In this document: positions 1 through 10,139 of the stretch, piece by piece | How positions within the stretch are numbered: the first letter of the stretch is position 1 | Layout of the letters: each line of letters opens with the position of its first letter | From: Mesorhabditis belari | Lineage: Eukaryota > Nematoda > Chromadorea > Rhabditida > Rhabditidae | DNA: 64,000 nucleotides | NCBI GenBank assembly: GCA_958450365.1 | Contig: CAUEEP010000881.1 | Location: 310,001-374,000 of the forward strand | Direction: 5' to 3' | Position numbers and translations under genes: made by a program | The notes under the pieces: generated by a model | Database searches by the model: none | Told to the model about the DNA's origin: nothing | The model's input: the letters and a program-made list of their open reading frames with translations, nothing else

Positions 1-131
1 ACCAATCGTTGAAATTCTCCGCATCAATCTTCCCACCACGTCGTCGATGAAGACTCGCGAATCGCTCCACCCCAAGCAGTTCCATCAAAAAATTCTTGAT
101 GAACTTTCCGCATTCATCGAAATTCATTTTC
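1..131 (-). CDS. Partial exon of unknown repeated-domain gene, copy 1
   Basis: Reading the minus strand after a TTTTTAG acceptor gives MNFDECGKFIKNFL..., followed by a stretch rich in L, R and H and ending KIDAENFNDW at the window edge. The same exon occurs at 15.03-15.18 kb. It also resembles the exon at 14.0-14.2 kb (TNFLEDFLGKETL motif), so it belongs to the repeated-domain family described at 13-15 kb. Function is not recognised. This copy is open to the window edge, whereas the copy at 15 kb has a stop. Coding status is inferred from the splice site and conservation between copies. Confidence 0.5.
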
Positions 132-561
132 TCTAAAAAGTTTCAAATAACAAAACGCCTCGAAATAAAATCAACTTACCGAAGTATGACCACAAGGAAT
201 TAGCTTGTAGAGAGTTTGTGGAGAACATTTCTGAAATGAAGCGTTCAGATTTGAATAAAAAACAAAATGATCAACAAATAAATCACATAAAATTTCAAGA
301 AATTGTGAAGTGAAATCGCCATTGACTGAGCAGATTTTCATCAAATCAATACTTGAGCGACAATCCCGTGAATGTTTTGCATAAATTTCTCATGTCGACA
401 AGGGAAAGTTCAAGAAATGAATTGAATTGAGCAATAGAATAATTTCCTAGTGTAATGCTTTACAAAATACATTCACATACAAAGCACCCAGAAGGATCGG
501 CGAAATTTTATGTAGAAGAAACTGTTCAGACCACGAAGAAACTAAAGTATTGTTTTTTGTT

Positions 562-800
562 AAACATTGTCTTGGTTTTTTATTCGCTTAAGTGTTCAAA
601 ACACTTGTATCAAATGGAGTGCTCATTTTTCATTTCAATAAATGTTTGACCTCCAAGCCAAGCCTAGCTTTGAAAAGGATATTTATGAAAGGATATAACT
701 GTTTTTCATGGAGCAAGGAAATCACCGATATCAATGATTTCATCAGATTTTGCCCGCATCGCTGGTACCAGCCAGATCCTCATCCCTCATTGTAATTTGT
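562..800 (+). other. Conserved short open frame, copy 1
   Basis: A plus-strand frame ending ...FIRFCPHRWYQPDPHPSL is repeated almost without change at 15606-15845; the two 67-residue translations differ at one residue. Conservation could reflect recent duplication only. An AATAAA lies inside it at about 638. The flanking stretch around 560-650 also recurs inverted at 11.88-12.02 kb. The rest of 160-560 is AT-rich duplicated DNA with no gene I can support. Confidence 0.3.
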
Positions 801-926
801 AAAACCTAAAATAGAGTTATATAAATTTAATAATCAAAACCTATGATCCAAAAAAGTCGAAAGAATTCAGTCTGATCTGTTTCATGCCAAACGCCATAAT
901 TATAGTTCAAATTTGGTGATTTTGTT

Positions 927-1172
927 TCAAAATTTATTCCAAACCTTCGCGAGCATTTTCTTCTCTCGCACGATCATATGAATAAGTTGACCTGTGACTG
1001 GATAACAGTGAGAATCAGTTCGGGAATTTGTGGGAAAGATCAGAACCTCCTTGAAGTTAGGTACTGGTTTTGGTGGTGTTCTCAGAAATAAATAAAACCA
1101 GGGGACAGTTGGGACTCCAAAAGCCTTAGCCTCAGCCTCTTTCTTCGCATTCCACGCATACCACTCCTGTTC
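927..1172 (-). pseudogene. Truncated exon, copy 1 of the 15.97-16.36 kb exon
   Basis: This minus-strand frame matches the 3' two thirds of the exon at 15971-16362 (shared features: an EAEAKAFGVPTVPSFY-like stretch, PAYSRTD-type stretch, and a K-rich C-terminus ending in F then stop). The 5' part is missing: after a frame equivalent to 'YEQEWYAW' the sequence jumps straight to what lies upstream of the other copy's exon. That is a deletion of roughly 160 bases which also removes the splice acceptor. The remaining piece is therefore probably not expressed. Confidence 0.55.
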
Positions 1173-1199
1173 AGGAAGTCAGGAAAATAGAGCATTTGA

Positions 1200-1570
1200 G
1201 CGTTTTGTTTCCACTACACGTTGACTTGTGTGCTTAAATATTGTTGCACAATTCTTTTTTCTTCTTTGTTACCGTAGCCAACTGTGTGAAAATTTTCTGG
1301 TATCATGTTTTAATTTGAAAAAAATTTCTTCTTTTAATTTTTAGGAGTTTGTTTTGCTAATAATTCAGCTTTCTTTCAAAAGTACCTTGTATACTCCCGA
1401 AAATGGTTGAGTAGTTGTTGGAAACTCGGCTTACGCCGAGCATAAGTCTGATTGAATATCTTTCATTTTGTATGAAAATCGCGCAATATTCAACAGGCTT
1501 AAGTCGCACTAAACTTTCGCACTTGTACACTAAACTGTACTAAACGTACACTAAACTAAACGCACCAAAC
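1200..1570. other. Gene-free duplicated stretch with ACTAAAC repeats
   Basis: No coding frame is evident. Near 1505-1568 the sequence is a loose run of ACTAAAC-like units, repeated at about 16675-16745 in the direct duplicate. A short palindrome (AACTCGGCTTACGCCGAG) sits near 1423 and again near 16597. Confidence 0.4.
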
Positions 1571-1571
1571 A

Positions 1572-2010
1572 GCACAAATCTAAGCAATGGTTAGGTTTTT
1601 ATTAAAAATAGGCCGACTTTCGAAGTGCAATTGATGCAATAGTACATTTTGTCTATGCTGCCCTGCAAAATCTCGATATTTAGTTAATCAAATCAAAAGC
1701 TTTACTGTGTCCTCGCAACCATCACAAACACGATGTCCTTTAATCTGACGTGTAACTTCTGGTAACACATCCAAGAAATCTAAAAGGTGTATTTCTTTTT
1801 GAAAAAACCAATTAAAACAAAACCCTGAGATCGATCTTTTTGTTCTGCGTTGACATAATTTTCCCTGTTACAGGATGGGTAAAACTATTTGTACGGTCAG
1901 CCTTCTTTCCAACCGTCATTGTTTTCCCATATCCGCGCGAAATAGGGCAAAACATCGTTTTTTATAGGAAAAAATAAAATCTATAGAAAACACATTTTCG
2001 CGCGGACCTG
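1572..2010 (-). pseudogene. Decayed RING/B-box fragment
   Basis: The minus strand carries remnants of the exons seen at 20.40-20.85 kb: the region before the B-box, a CDGCEDT-type B-box half and an ASIDKMYYCINC-type exon. The last B-box exon is cut off at about 1572, where the sequence joins the ACTAAAC-repeat stretch. The RING-derived part has lost zinc ligands compared with genes A-D. I read it as a non-functional relative of the RING/B-box genes. The following 2010-2360 is duplicated non-coding DNA shared with 8.16-8.53 kb and 19.95-20.31 kb. Confidence 0.55.
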
Positions 2011-2362
2011 TAGCACCGGAAGCCGAGCTGCTGGACTAGCGAATTACCGAAAACGAAACAAAAATTTCACGGCTATTTTTCCAAAACCACCTAACAAAAC
2101 TCAGCAAGTTATCATATCTTTTGTCAAAGCCCCAAGATAATTAATTAAATAAAACCTGACTTTTAAAAAGAGAAACCGCTACAGCAAGACACCAATCATA
2201 TACCATTTAACCGGCACTTTTAGGCCAAAATATTTATCGCACCGATAAAATCAATGTGATCGAAGTAACACAAAATAATATTGAAAAGTGATACAGCTTC
2301 GTACAGGCAGAAAATAATACAGCTTCAAATTTGCAAAATCAAGATAAAACACATTGCTGCTT

Positions 2363-3445
2363 TCACTCTTCAAATCCATCTTCAAGTCCTTGATAGTCAT
2401 CTTTGTCAATTGCTTTAGTCAATTCCTAAAAGCTGAACAGGTGAGTCACAAAACTTTTAAACTCACCTTGACCTCCTTCTCATATCGACGCAAATGAGGT
2501 ATGAGTTTCTCCGAAATCGACTTAAAGTCCTCTCTCAGCTTCCTAAAACGGATTATTAAGCATTCAAAGACAAAAACTTACGCCCATTTTTCAAGTGTCT
2601 GCTTTGCTTCTCCAAATGTCGAAATGCTCTTACAGTTTTCTTCTTTCGAAGTCAATTTCTAAAAAAATCTGCATATTAACATAATTCGAAATAAGTGTAC
2701 CGTTCCCAAAGCCTCTAGATCCTTCAAAATATTCTCGTGCATTCCTGCAAACAAATCGTTGTACGTTTTCACCTCATTGGCCGTATCTTCCTGTTGAGCC
2801 TCGGACATTTCACAAAGCTAGATACATCATTTCTTATTTGCTAACTTTAAACTCACTTCTTTCTCCAAAAGTCGCGTTGTCTCATGAGATCGATGCCCCT
2901 CAAAAGCGCAACCTGGGCAAATCTAAACGGGAAAACTATTTGTCAATTAACCCACTAACCTTCAAATGGCATTCATTACAGTGATACATCTCGTCAATAC
3001 TGCGCTGAAAGTTGACTTTATGAATTCAATCTTTCAAACTATACCGTCTCCTTGCAATCACCACAAATACGAGGATTCCTCATTCCTTCCATTTGACGTG
3101 TCATCATTGGCAATTCATCCAAGAAAGCTAACGGATGAAAGTTCTTTTAAATTATAGCAATTACTTTGCAATCGATCAACCAGCGCATCACCACTGAAAA
3201 GGGTACCTTTGCTACAAATTGGGCAAGTAAACTCGTGGGGATGTTCCTTTTTTTCCGCATCCGTGTTTGGCGTGCGATTCTTCAGACAACATTCCGTACA
3301 GATAAGGTGATTGCAATAGAGGGAAAATGATTTCTTTCCGTCAACTTGATTCGAATCTAAATTAAACATAAATTTTATTCCCCAAATAAACAATGAAACA
3401 CTTACATTCATCATGACAAATTGGACATTCGGGAATTTTGAAGGG
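2363..3445 (-). CDS. RING/B-box/coiled-coil protein, copy A, lacks first zinc-finger exon
   Basis: Spliced by eye on the minus strand. The first retained exon starts after a CGTTTAG acceptor with PFKIPECPICHDE, then a canonical C3HC4 RING (CPIC, CNHLICTEC, CPIC), a B-box-like zinc module (ICGDC ... CNEC ... ICPGC ... HRSHE), and helical exons likely to form a coiled coil, ending at a TGA. Such TRIM-type architecture is usually an E3 ubiquitin ligase. The two upstream exons present in B, C and D are missing: at about 3463 the sequence jumps to what lies about 610 bases further upstream in the other copies. Without a start exon, expression is doubtful, though the rest is open. Confidence 0.7.
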
Positions 3446-3769
3446 CTAAACGAAACTGGTCTACTAAAAATATGCATTAAGGATTTGACCCTTTTTCGAT
3501 GCAAATTTTCGGTTCCGGTTCAGATGTATTTAAAATGGATGAAAAAGTAGATTTCGAAAAACAATTGGCCGATTAACAAACAAGAATGGCTTAATGTTCT
3601 AAAAAAGATGCAGACGAAAAAGGGAGAATGAAATTTTCCCCACTTTCTAAGGCTTTATAGAAAATTAAACAAACATTGAATACTCAGTTAAATGATTGAA
3701 TACTTTCCGACACATTTTCATTTCGAAATGTACGGTGTTTCCTTTCTTAAGTGTAATTTAGGAAATCGA

Positions 3770-4110
3770 TATTTTGCAGGGCAGCATAGACAAAATGTAC
3801 TATTGCATCAATTGCGCTTCGAAAGTCGACCTATTTTTGACTCTTTTGACGCGTTTAGCCAATTTCTATCATTTGTAACGCAAAGTCAAGAGAGTTAGAG
3901 AACGTATCATCCTACCCATGTAACAACTTACAGTTCGGGGCGTTACAGACCCACTTTAAGCTTATCATCGGGGATTATTACTATTGCATCAATTGCGCTT
4001 CGAAAGTCGACCTATTTTTGATAAAAACCTAAACGTTGTTTAGATTGGTGCTGTATGTGTCGTTGAAAATCATCGATTGCATGAGACAGCTCGACTGTTG
4101 AAAAGGGAAA
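3770..4110 (+). pseudogene. Rearranged B-box fragment
   Basis: Plus-strand remnants of the GSIDKMYYCINC-type exon and of the ICAVCV...HRLHETARLLK exon. The fragment is interrupted: 43 bases (3798-3840) are repeated exactly at 3979-4021, and the 138 bases between them are pieces copied from 4.53 and 4.95-5.06 kb. Clearly not functional. The stretch 3450-3770 upstream is the non-coding 5' flank shared by the RING/B-box copies. Confidence 0.65.
3870..3976 (+). repeat. 107-bp exact direct repeat, unit 1
   Basis: Identical base for base to 4952-5058, about 1.08 kb away. It lies inside the rearranged B-box fragment, so this is the inserted copy. Confidence 0.9.
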
Positions 4111-4564
4111 GATGTTGGAGATTGTTATTATATTGTTATTTATTTAGATCTGACCACATTTTTCAAAAATCGCCAAAACTTCAAATGCGTTTCTACAAAG
4201 ATCTCCAAATAGAGGAGTAAAAATAAAAAACACGTATCCCCTAACTTTTCAAGGTCGCGTTTTGTAGATAGGTCACATACCCCAGGTCGATTCCGAGTTC
4301 AAACAGTTCCCTAGTTAAGTACAATTTAGGAAATGTATTTTGTTTTTTATTGTTTAAGCAGCAAGTTTTGTTCGTTGAAGTTTACTTTGACTGAGAGGGG
4401 ACTTCCATCAAATGCCCAAATCATATACGTCGACATTCAATAGACAAACTGTATGTTATTAGTGTTCAAGTCCAGTTTTATCAACTTATCACCAACTTTA
4501 CAGTTCATTTAACACCTTAACCACAATTTTCGTTTAGCCAATTTCTATCAAAGAGAATTTCTAT

Positions 4565-4898
4565 CATGGCTCTCTTTCCATTTCATTTCTATTTTCCGAC
4601 TGTTTGGCTTCTTTTGAGTGTGCAATCATTCGATTTAGCTATTATCTAAAGGTAAGTTATCGAGTTTTATCCAAAAGCTTCTTTTCAGATCAAAGTGTTC
4701 TCAAATAAACAACAAAATAGCTCAATCATTTTCGATTTCCCGATAGTTATCGGAAGTAAACGAGAGATCGAATTGATCATTCCCAATGGTTTGCTTTTGA
4801 AACAAATTTTCTGTACTCGACTATATTTTCAGAGCCAAAAGAGTATCAAGGATTCGTTGAATGATTTTAACATTAATGATTTGAATGAAAGCGGCTAG
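4565..4898 (+). CDS. Unknown duplicated gene fragment, copy 1
   Basis: Two exons are joined by a 35-40-nt intron (gtaagt...cttttcag). Exon 2 reads IKVFSNKQQNSSIIFDFPIV, then a strand-like stretch with SKREIELIIPNGL, ending NESG before a TAG. In the frame that joins exon 2 in phase, exon 1 ends in ...IIRFSYYLK. An alternative ATG at 4565 gives a signal-peptide-like start but runs into TAA before the donor. A near copy lies at 34.90-35.18 kb. I do not recognise the family. Whether the gene is complete is uncertain. The stretch 4110-4560 upstream is a piece of the 7.1-7.7 kb repeat module in reverse orientation. Confidence 0.45.
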
Positions 4899-4951
4899 TT
4901 TATTTATTTTTGAATACTACAACAGAATTAAATTTTCATTAGAAAAAAACC

Positions 4952-5058
4952 CATTTGTAACGCAAAGTCAAGAGAGTTAGAGAACGTATCATCCTACCCA
5001 TGTAACAACTTACAGTTCGGGGCGTTACAGACCCACTTTAAGCTTATCATCGGGGATT
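4952..5058 (+). repeat. 107-bp exact direct repeat, unit 2
   Basis: Probable source of the inserted copy at 3870-3976, because its left part continues naturally from the unknown gene at 4565-4898, as it also does at 35.22-35.29 kb. The following 5059-5298 shows no gene. Confidence 0.85.
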
Positions 5059-5298
5059 CATCAAACAACGCGTTTATAAAGCTTACAAACAAAAATAGAA
5101 AAAACTAGACACAAAACACTCGACATATTTCATAGATTGACGAGGGACGGCCGTTTATTTGTTTTGTATATGTTTAGATGAATATGGTATTTGCAAGAAG
5201 AGATCAACTATTTGTTCTAGAGGCTTTCTTTCCGTAATCTGTTTTTGTGTAGATTAGAATTTCAACAAATATTGACCTTGAAATGCAACATTTTCACA

Positions 5299-5700
5299 CT
5301 AGACCTCGAGATAGAGATGATCTGTGGCTGCTTTGATCTGAACCTTTGAACGATTCTTGGACGAGTTAAGAATGATTTGACGATAAGTTTCAGGGACATA
5401 AATGACAATAGCACTTAAGGAAAAAGAGTGAAAAGACATGCCCAAGAAGACGAGGCCGCACACTGAAAATTAGTAAAATCGGACTAGTAGTTCGGATTTT
5501 TTATTATTACAAAAACTGAATCGTAACTTTCACTTCAGGAAAAAACACCAAAAATCGACTGTCTCAGTGTCTACCGATGATCTCGAGATAGAGATGATCT
5601 GTGGCTGCTTTGATCTGAACCTTTGAACGATGCTTGGACGAGGTGAGAATGATTTGACGATAACTTTCAGGGACATAAATGACAATAGTATTTTTAATTT
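5299..5700 (-). pseudogene. Two tandem copies of a serpentine receptor 3' exon
   Basis: Minus strand. The exon at 5299-5462 follows an ATTTTCAG acceptor and reads a hydrophobic segment (VCGLVFLGMSFHSFS), then IVIYVPETYRQIIL and a short tail to a stop. This is the layout of TM7 plus cytoplasmic tail in nematode srh/str-type chemoreceptors, where TM7 is followed by a YR motif. The second copy (about 5564-5700) repeats IVIYVPESYRQIIL and the tail but lacks the TM7 part. No other receptor exons are recognisable nearby, so this is a relic. Confidence 0.55.
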
Positions 5701-5852
5701 TTTTATGTTTATTATTACAATACCTGATTTGTAACTCTCACTTCAGGAAAAAACACCAAAAATCGACCTGTCTATCGCTGAAAAGTGGGTTTATCTTAAG
5801 CTTTTTGAGATGATTAATTTTTACAAGATCTTATTCAATCAAATCTTTCCAG

Positions 5853-6123
5853 GGAAAAGAAACAATTGGGCGGCTTACTCGGAAACAAGAAATTCGGTGT
5901 TGGCCCGATAAAATTGAGTCGAAAACAAGTGAAGATAGGAGGAAAACTCGCCAAGAATGGATAAGGAATGGTGAATGGAAAAGAGAAAGACAACGTGAAA
6001 GAAGGGAATGATGGGCAAGTGATTGAGATATTCAATGGAGAGATAAAAGCGATGAAAGAGAAGAAGCTGTTGATGGGAAAAGGAGAACTGCCTCTTGACG
6101 AGAAGAGGATTCCATTCACGTAA
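5853..6123 (+). pseudogene. Unknown Lys-rich exon with an in-frame stop
   Basis: After a TTTCCAG acceptor, a frame runs GNKKFGVGPIKLSRKQVKIG..., meets TAA at 5962-5964, and continues open for 53 more codons in the same frame with protein-like composition, ending PLDEKRIPFT before TAA at 6121. One explanation is a nonsense mutation in a basic protein; another is that the first stop is real and the rest is chance. No family recognised. Confidence 0.3.
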
Positions 6124-6436
6124 CTCTTGTGTAGTTGAAAACCACAGAAAAAGTTTTAGCCTCAAATTTTTACTAGTAAAAAAAAGTTGAATCCTTAGGT
6201 GTTATTTAGGTGTTCTAAATTTCTGTAAAATATGACTTTGGTCCTCAAAAAACAAAGACTTCTTCATCAATCCGGGCGTCAGCCAGGACCAGATACCTTC
6301 TTAAGAACAGTAATCACAGTATGACTTCCCGACGCTTCTCATTTGATGGCCGGTATTTCTGATATACCCACAAGTTACCATTCTTTCAACTTGCTTTCCT
6401 ATATCTACTAAGTTTTGCGATCATACAAGCGAACTT

Positions 6437-6610
6437 TGTGATCAGATTTTTAACTACAATCCACGTGACGATATCAATCCTTTTCCCCTGTTTTCTGATG
6501 TGCGGATTGGATTTTGTGACGAATCGGAACATGAAAAATCTGGGTTGTTGGCCAAAAAGTCAAACAACCAAAAGCCTTCTTGGAGCCAGCAGTTCTTTTT
6601 TTTTAAATGA
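6437..6610 (+). CDS. Unknown exon-like open frame
   Basis: A 57-codon frame without ATG begins CDQIFNYNPRDDINPFPLF and ends with Phe-rich residues before TGA. Composition is more protein-like than its surroundings. No family or splice partner recognised; it may be the last exon of a lost gene. The 6124-6436 stretch upstream shows no clear gene. Confidence 0.3.
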   Translation, partial: CDQIFNYNPRDDINPFPLFSDVRIGFCDESEHEKSGLLAKKSNNQKPSWSQQFFFFK

Positions 6611-6689
6611 CTAAGCAATGGCTTTGGGGTAGATGCTATAATACAAAACAACTAGGCGTTTTTATTTCAAAACCTATTTACCTAGATTC

Positions 6690-7100
6690 TTGCTGAGTGT
6701 AGAAGCTCACTTTTGTACCGCTCCAGTTTTGCGATCTCTTACCACTTCTTTGCCGTGGCTTTGTGGTTTCAGGTTCGTGTAGAGATGAACTTTTTCATTA
6801 TGCGTTCGATCTAAAGCTAGAATTGCTTAGGGAGATATTTGGACAGCTTTTGTAAACGTACTAAATTTGAGGCCTCGTGGTGTGAATTTGAATTGATTCG
6901 CTCATTTTCTTGGCTTGAATCTATTTCAAAACCTTTTTACCTAGATGTTATTGAACTCCTTGATGAACATCTCCTCGTCGATTCTCTTCTTTGCAATCGC
7001 TTCTCTTCTGAATTTGTTCTCTGGCGAGCACGTGCTCGTCGTCTACCTCAAGTCGAAGATTTCTTTTTAATTTGGCGTCATTTCCTATTTAAAGTTTAGC
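6690..7100 (+). other. Conserved coding-like block, partner of 11.64-11.83 kb
   Basis: A plus-strand frame includes FDLKLELLREIFGQLL, and a second frame from 6839 continues to 7099 with SSEFVLWRARARRLPQVEDF. The first 160 bases have an inverted, diverged copy at 11.64-11.83 kb in which a similar ...LELRTE...GQL peptide can be read. I cannot assign a function; frames shift between the two parts. Confidence 0.3.
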
Positions 7101-7690
7101 CGTCAAAGTTCTTTTTGTGTAGAAAGTTTTCAAACGTTGCTGTTTTCCGTTCTGTCCTCTTTTTAGTAAAATTAGTTAAGGCGTAATCTATTGTCAATTT
7201 AGGTACTGTAGCAAGCTTTCATGCATATAATTCATTGTGAGATTCATTCAATGTAAGCAACTGAAATCGATTCCGAGGTGAGGAACCCATTTTATACCAT
7301 TCACGTCACTGTACGCTATAGAAGTTTAAATTTGCCGAAGAGCATTTAAACTTACGAGGCTAATGTTGAGGTTGTGGTTGTCGAGGAAAAACGGATGCCC
7401 CAAAAGAGAAAACTTTTCCGCTTTTGAAGCCACTTCAAAGAACAAAACTTGTTGCTTCACAAAAAAAAAAAACAAAAAAAGATTTCCTAAATTGCACTTA
7501 ACTAGGGAATTGTTCGAACTCGGAATCGATCTAGGGTATGTGACCTATCTACAAAATGCCACCTTAAAAAGTTAGGGGATACGTGTTTTTTATTTTTACT
7601 CCTCTATTTGTAGATCTTTGTAGAAACGCATTTGAAGCTTTGGCGATTTTTGAAAAATGTGGTCACATCTAAATAAATAACAATATAATC
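7100..7690. repeat. Dispersed repeat module present in at least five copies
   Basis: The module includes a block near 7100-7350 and one near 7350-7680 containing a stretch that, on the minus strand, reads FVEVYFGFKSGKIFS and FPRQPQPQ. Direct copy: 17.09-17.65 kb. Inverted copies: 4.14-4.39, 10.81-11.24 and (partly) 31.97-32.10 kb. It lies upstream of the B-box exons in each block, so it is probably the old 5' flank of that family. Confidence 0.6.
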
Positions 7691-7699
7691 TCAATACAT

Positions 7700-8160
7700 A
7701 TTTCCCTTTTCAACAGTCGAGCTGTCTCATGCAATCGATGTTTTTCAAAGACACATACAGCACCAATCTAAACAACGTTTAGGTTTTTATCAAAAATAGG
7801 CCGACTTTCGAAGTGCAATTGATGCAATAGTGCAATTTGTCTATGCTGCCCTGCAAAATGTCGATATTTAGTTAAGCAAATCAAAAGCTTTACTGTGTCC
7901 TCGCAACCATCGCAAACACGATGTCCTTTAAGCTGACGTGTAACTTCTGGAAACTCATCCAAGAAATCTAAAAAGTGTATTTCTTTTTGAAAAAAGCAAT
8001 TAAAACAAAACCTTGAAATCGATCTTTTTGTTCTGCATTGACACAAGTTTCCCTGTTACAGGACGGGTAAAAATATTTGTACGGCCAGCCTTCTTTCCAA
8101 CCCTCCTTGTTTTCCCACATCCGCGCGAAATAAGGCAAAACATTGTTTTCTATAGGAAAA
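7700..8160 (-). pseudogene. Decayed RING/B-box fragment
   Basis: Minus-strand remnant of the same paralogue as at 20.40-20.85 kb: a piece before the B-box with DFLDEFPEVTRQLKG, HRVCDGCEDT, the SIDK..YCINC-type exon, and the CAVC...HRLHETARLLK exon. The RING half has lost its ligands (Tyr/Phe in place of Cys). Located just downstream of gene B in the same orientation, as the equivalents are for A, C and D. Confidence 0.55.
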
Positions 8161-8534
8161 AATAAAATCTATAGAAAAAACATTTTCGCGCGGACCTGTA
8201 GCCCCGGAAATCGAGCTGCCGGACTAGCGAATTACCGAAACAAACGAAACAAATGTTTAATCGGTTATTTTTCCATAACCACCTAACAAAACTCAGCAAG
8301 TCATAATATCTTTTGTCATAATATCTTTTGACTGTTAACAAGAGAAACCGCTACAGCAAGACACCAACCATACACCATTTAACCGGCACTTTCAGGTGAA
8401 AATATTTATCGCACCGAAAAAATCAATGTGATTAAAGTAACACAAAATAATATTGAAAAGTGATACAGCTTCATAAATGCATAAAATAATACAGCTTCAA
8501 ACTTGCAAAATCAAGAAAAAACACATCGCTCCTT

Positions 8535-10113
8535 TCACTCTTCAAATCCATCTTCAAGTCCTTGATAGCCATCTTTGTCAATTGCTTCAGTCAATTTCTA
8601 AAACTTGAAAAGGTGAGTCACAAAACTTTTAAACTCACCTTGACCTTCGTCTCATATCGACGCAACTGAGGTATGATTTTCTCCGAAATCGTCTCAAAGT
8701 CCTCTCTCAGCTTCCTAAACCGGATTATTAAGCATTCAAAGAAAGAAACTTACGCGCATTTTCCAAGTGTCTTCTTTGCTTCTCCAAATGTCGAAATGCT
8801 CTTACAGTTTTCTTCTTTCAAAGTCAATTTCTAAAAAAAGCTCCATATTAACATAATTCGAAACAAGTATACCGTTCCAAAAGCCTCCAGATCCGTCAAA
8901 ATATTCTCGTGCATTACTGCAAACAAATCGTTGTACGTTTTCACCACCTTGGTCGTATCTTTCTGTTGAGCCTCGGACATTTCACAAAGCTAGATACATC
9001 ATTTTTTATTTGCTAACTCTAAACTCACTTCTTTCTTCAAAAGTCGCGTTGTCTCATGAGATCGATGCTCCTCAATAAGGCAAACTGGACAAATCTAAAC
9101 GGGAAATCTATTTGTCAATTAACCCACTAACCTTCAAATCGCATTCATTACAGAGATACATCTCGTCAATACTGCGCTGGAAGTTGACTTTATTAATTTA
9201 ATCTTTCAAACTATACCGTCTTCTTGCAATCATCACAAACACCAGTATTCCTCATCCCTTCCATTTGACGCGTCATCATTGGCAATTCATTCAGGAAATC
9301 TAACGGATGAAAGTTCTTTTAAATTATAGCAATTACTTTGAAATCGATCAACCGCCCCATCATCATTGGAAATGGAATCTTCGTTACAAATTGGGCAAGT
9401 AAACCGGTGGGGCCATTCCTTTGTTTCCGGATCCGTGTTTGGTGTGCGATTCTTCAGATAACATTCCGTACAGATAAGGTGATTGCAAAAGAGTGCAAAC
9501 GATTTCTTTCCGTCAACTTGATTCGAATCTAAATTAAACATAAATGTTCAACCAAAATGAATACTTTATTCCCCAAATAAACAATGAAACACTTACATTC
9601 ATCATGACAAATTGGACATTCGGGAATTTTGAAGGGCTAAACGAAACTGATCTACATAAAGAGCAAGAAAGACCTTGACAAGCAAATAACCATCTCCCAA
9701 AGGTGAAAGTGCCAAGGAATCTTCTTGTGATAGAACATCTAAATCGGAAACACAAGTAAATAACATTCTTTTATCTTTAAAAAGCTGCGCCGTGTCCACT
9801 TTAAACAAGCAAATTCACTTACCAACCAGGTAAAATGCAAAATCGAGACTGTCAAAGCAGTCTTCCCCCCAAACACATTGATGTTTCCTCTCCTTTTTCT
9901 CCAACCGCCACTCCTTCTCGAAACATTCGTGACACATCGCCGATCCGCACACTAAATGTCGCGGTGATCGATTCTCGTTGGCTTCTCGAGCAACTGAAAG
10001 TAACAAATTAACGCAGTGCACTTAGGCATGTGGTATACCATAGAATTAAATAAAACGCATAACTTACATGGCAACTTGCAGACAACGCAGTTGAGAGACC
10101 GAAAGACTTTCAT
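8535..10113 (-). CDS. Double zinc-finger RING/B-box/coiled-coil protein, copy B
   Basis: Complete gene on the minus strand, spliced by eye into about ten exons with 35-75-nt introns. The order is MKVFRSLNCVVCK (half zinc finger), PRHLVCGSAMCHEC with HQCVWGEDC (rest of finger 1), a linker ending GDGYLLVK, a canonical RING (CPIC, CNHLICTEC, CPIC), a B-box-like module (VCDDC, CNEC, ICPVC, HRSHE), and helical exons ending EDGFEE. This resembles TRIM-type E3 ubiquitin ligases. In finger 1 the position where RINGs usually have the zinc-binding His (CGH) is Ser. I found no frame break. It ends three residues later than C and D because of a single stop-creating difference. Intact on inspection. Confidence 0.8.
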
Positions 10114-10139
10114 TTCCTGAAAAGAAACAATGGTCAGGG

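Noticed and set aside
5835..6165. Minus-strand frames rich in Ser, Phe and Pro
   Set aside because: Opposite an exon with a good acceptor on the plus strand; composition reflects purine-rich coding sequence on the other strand.
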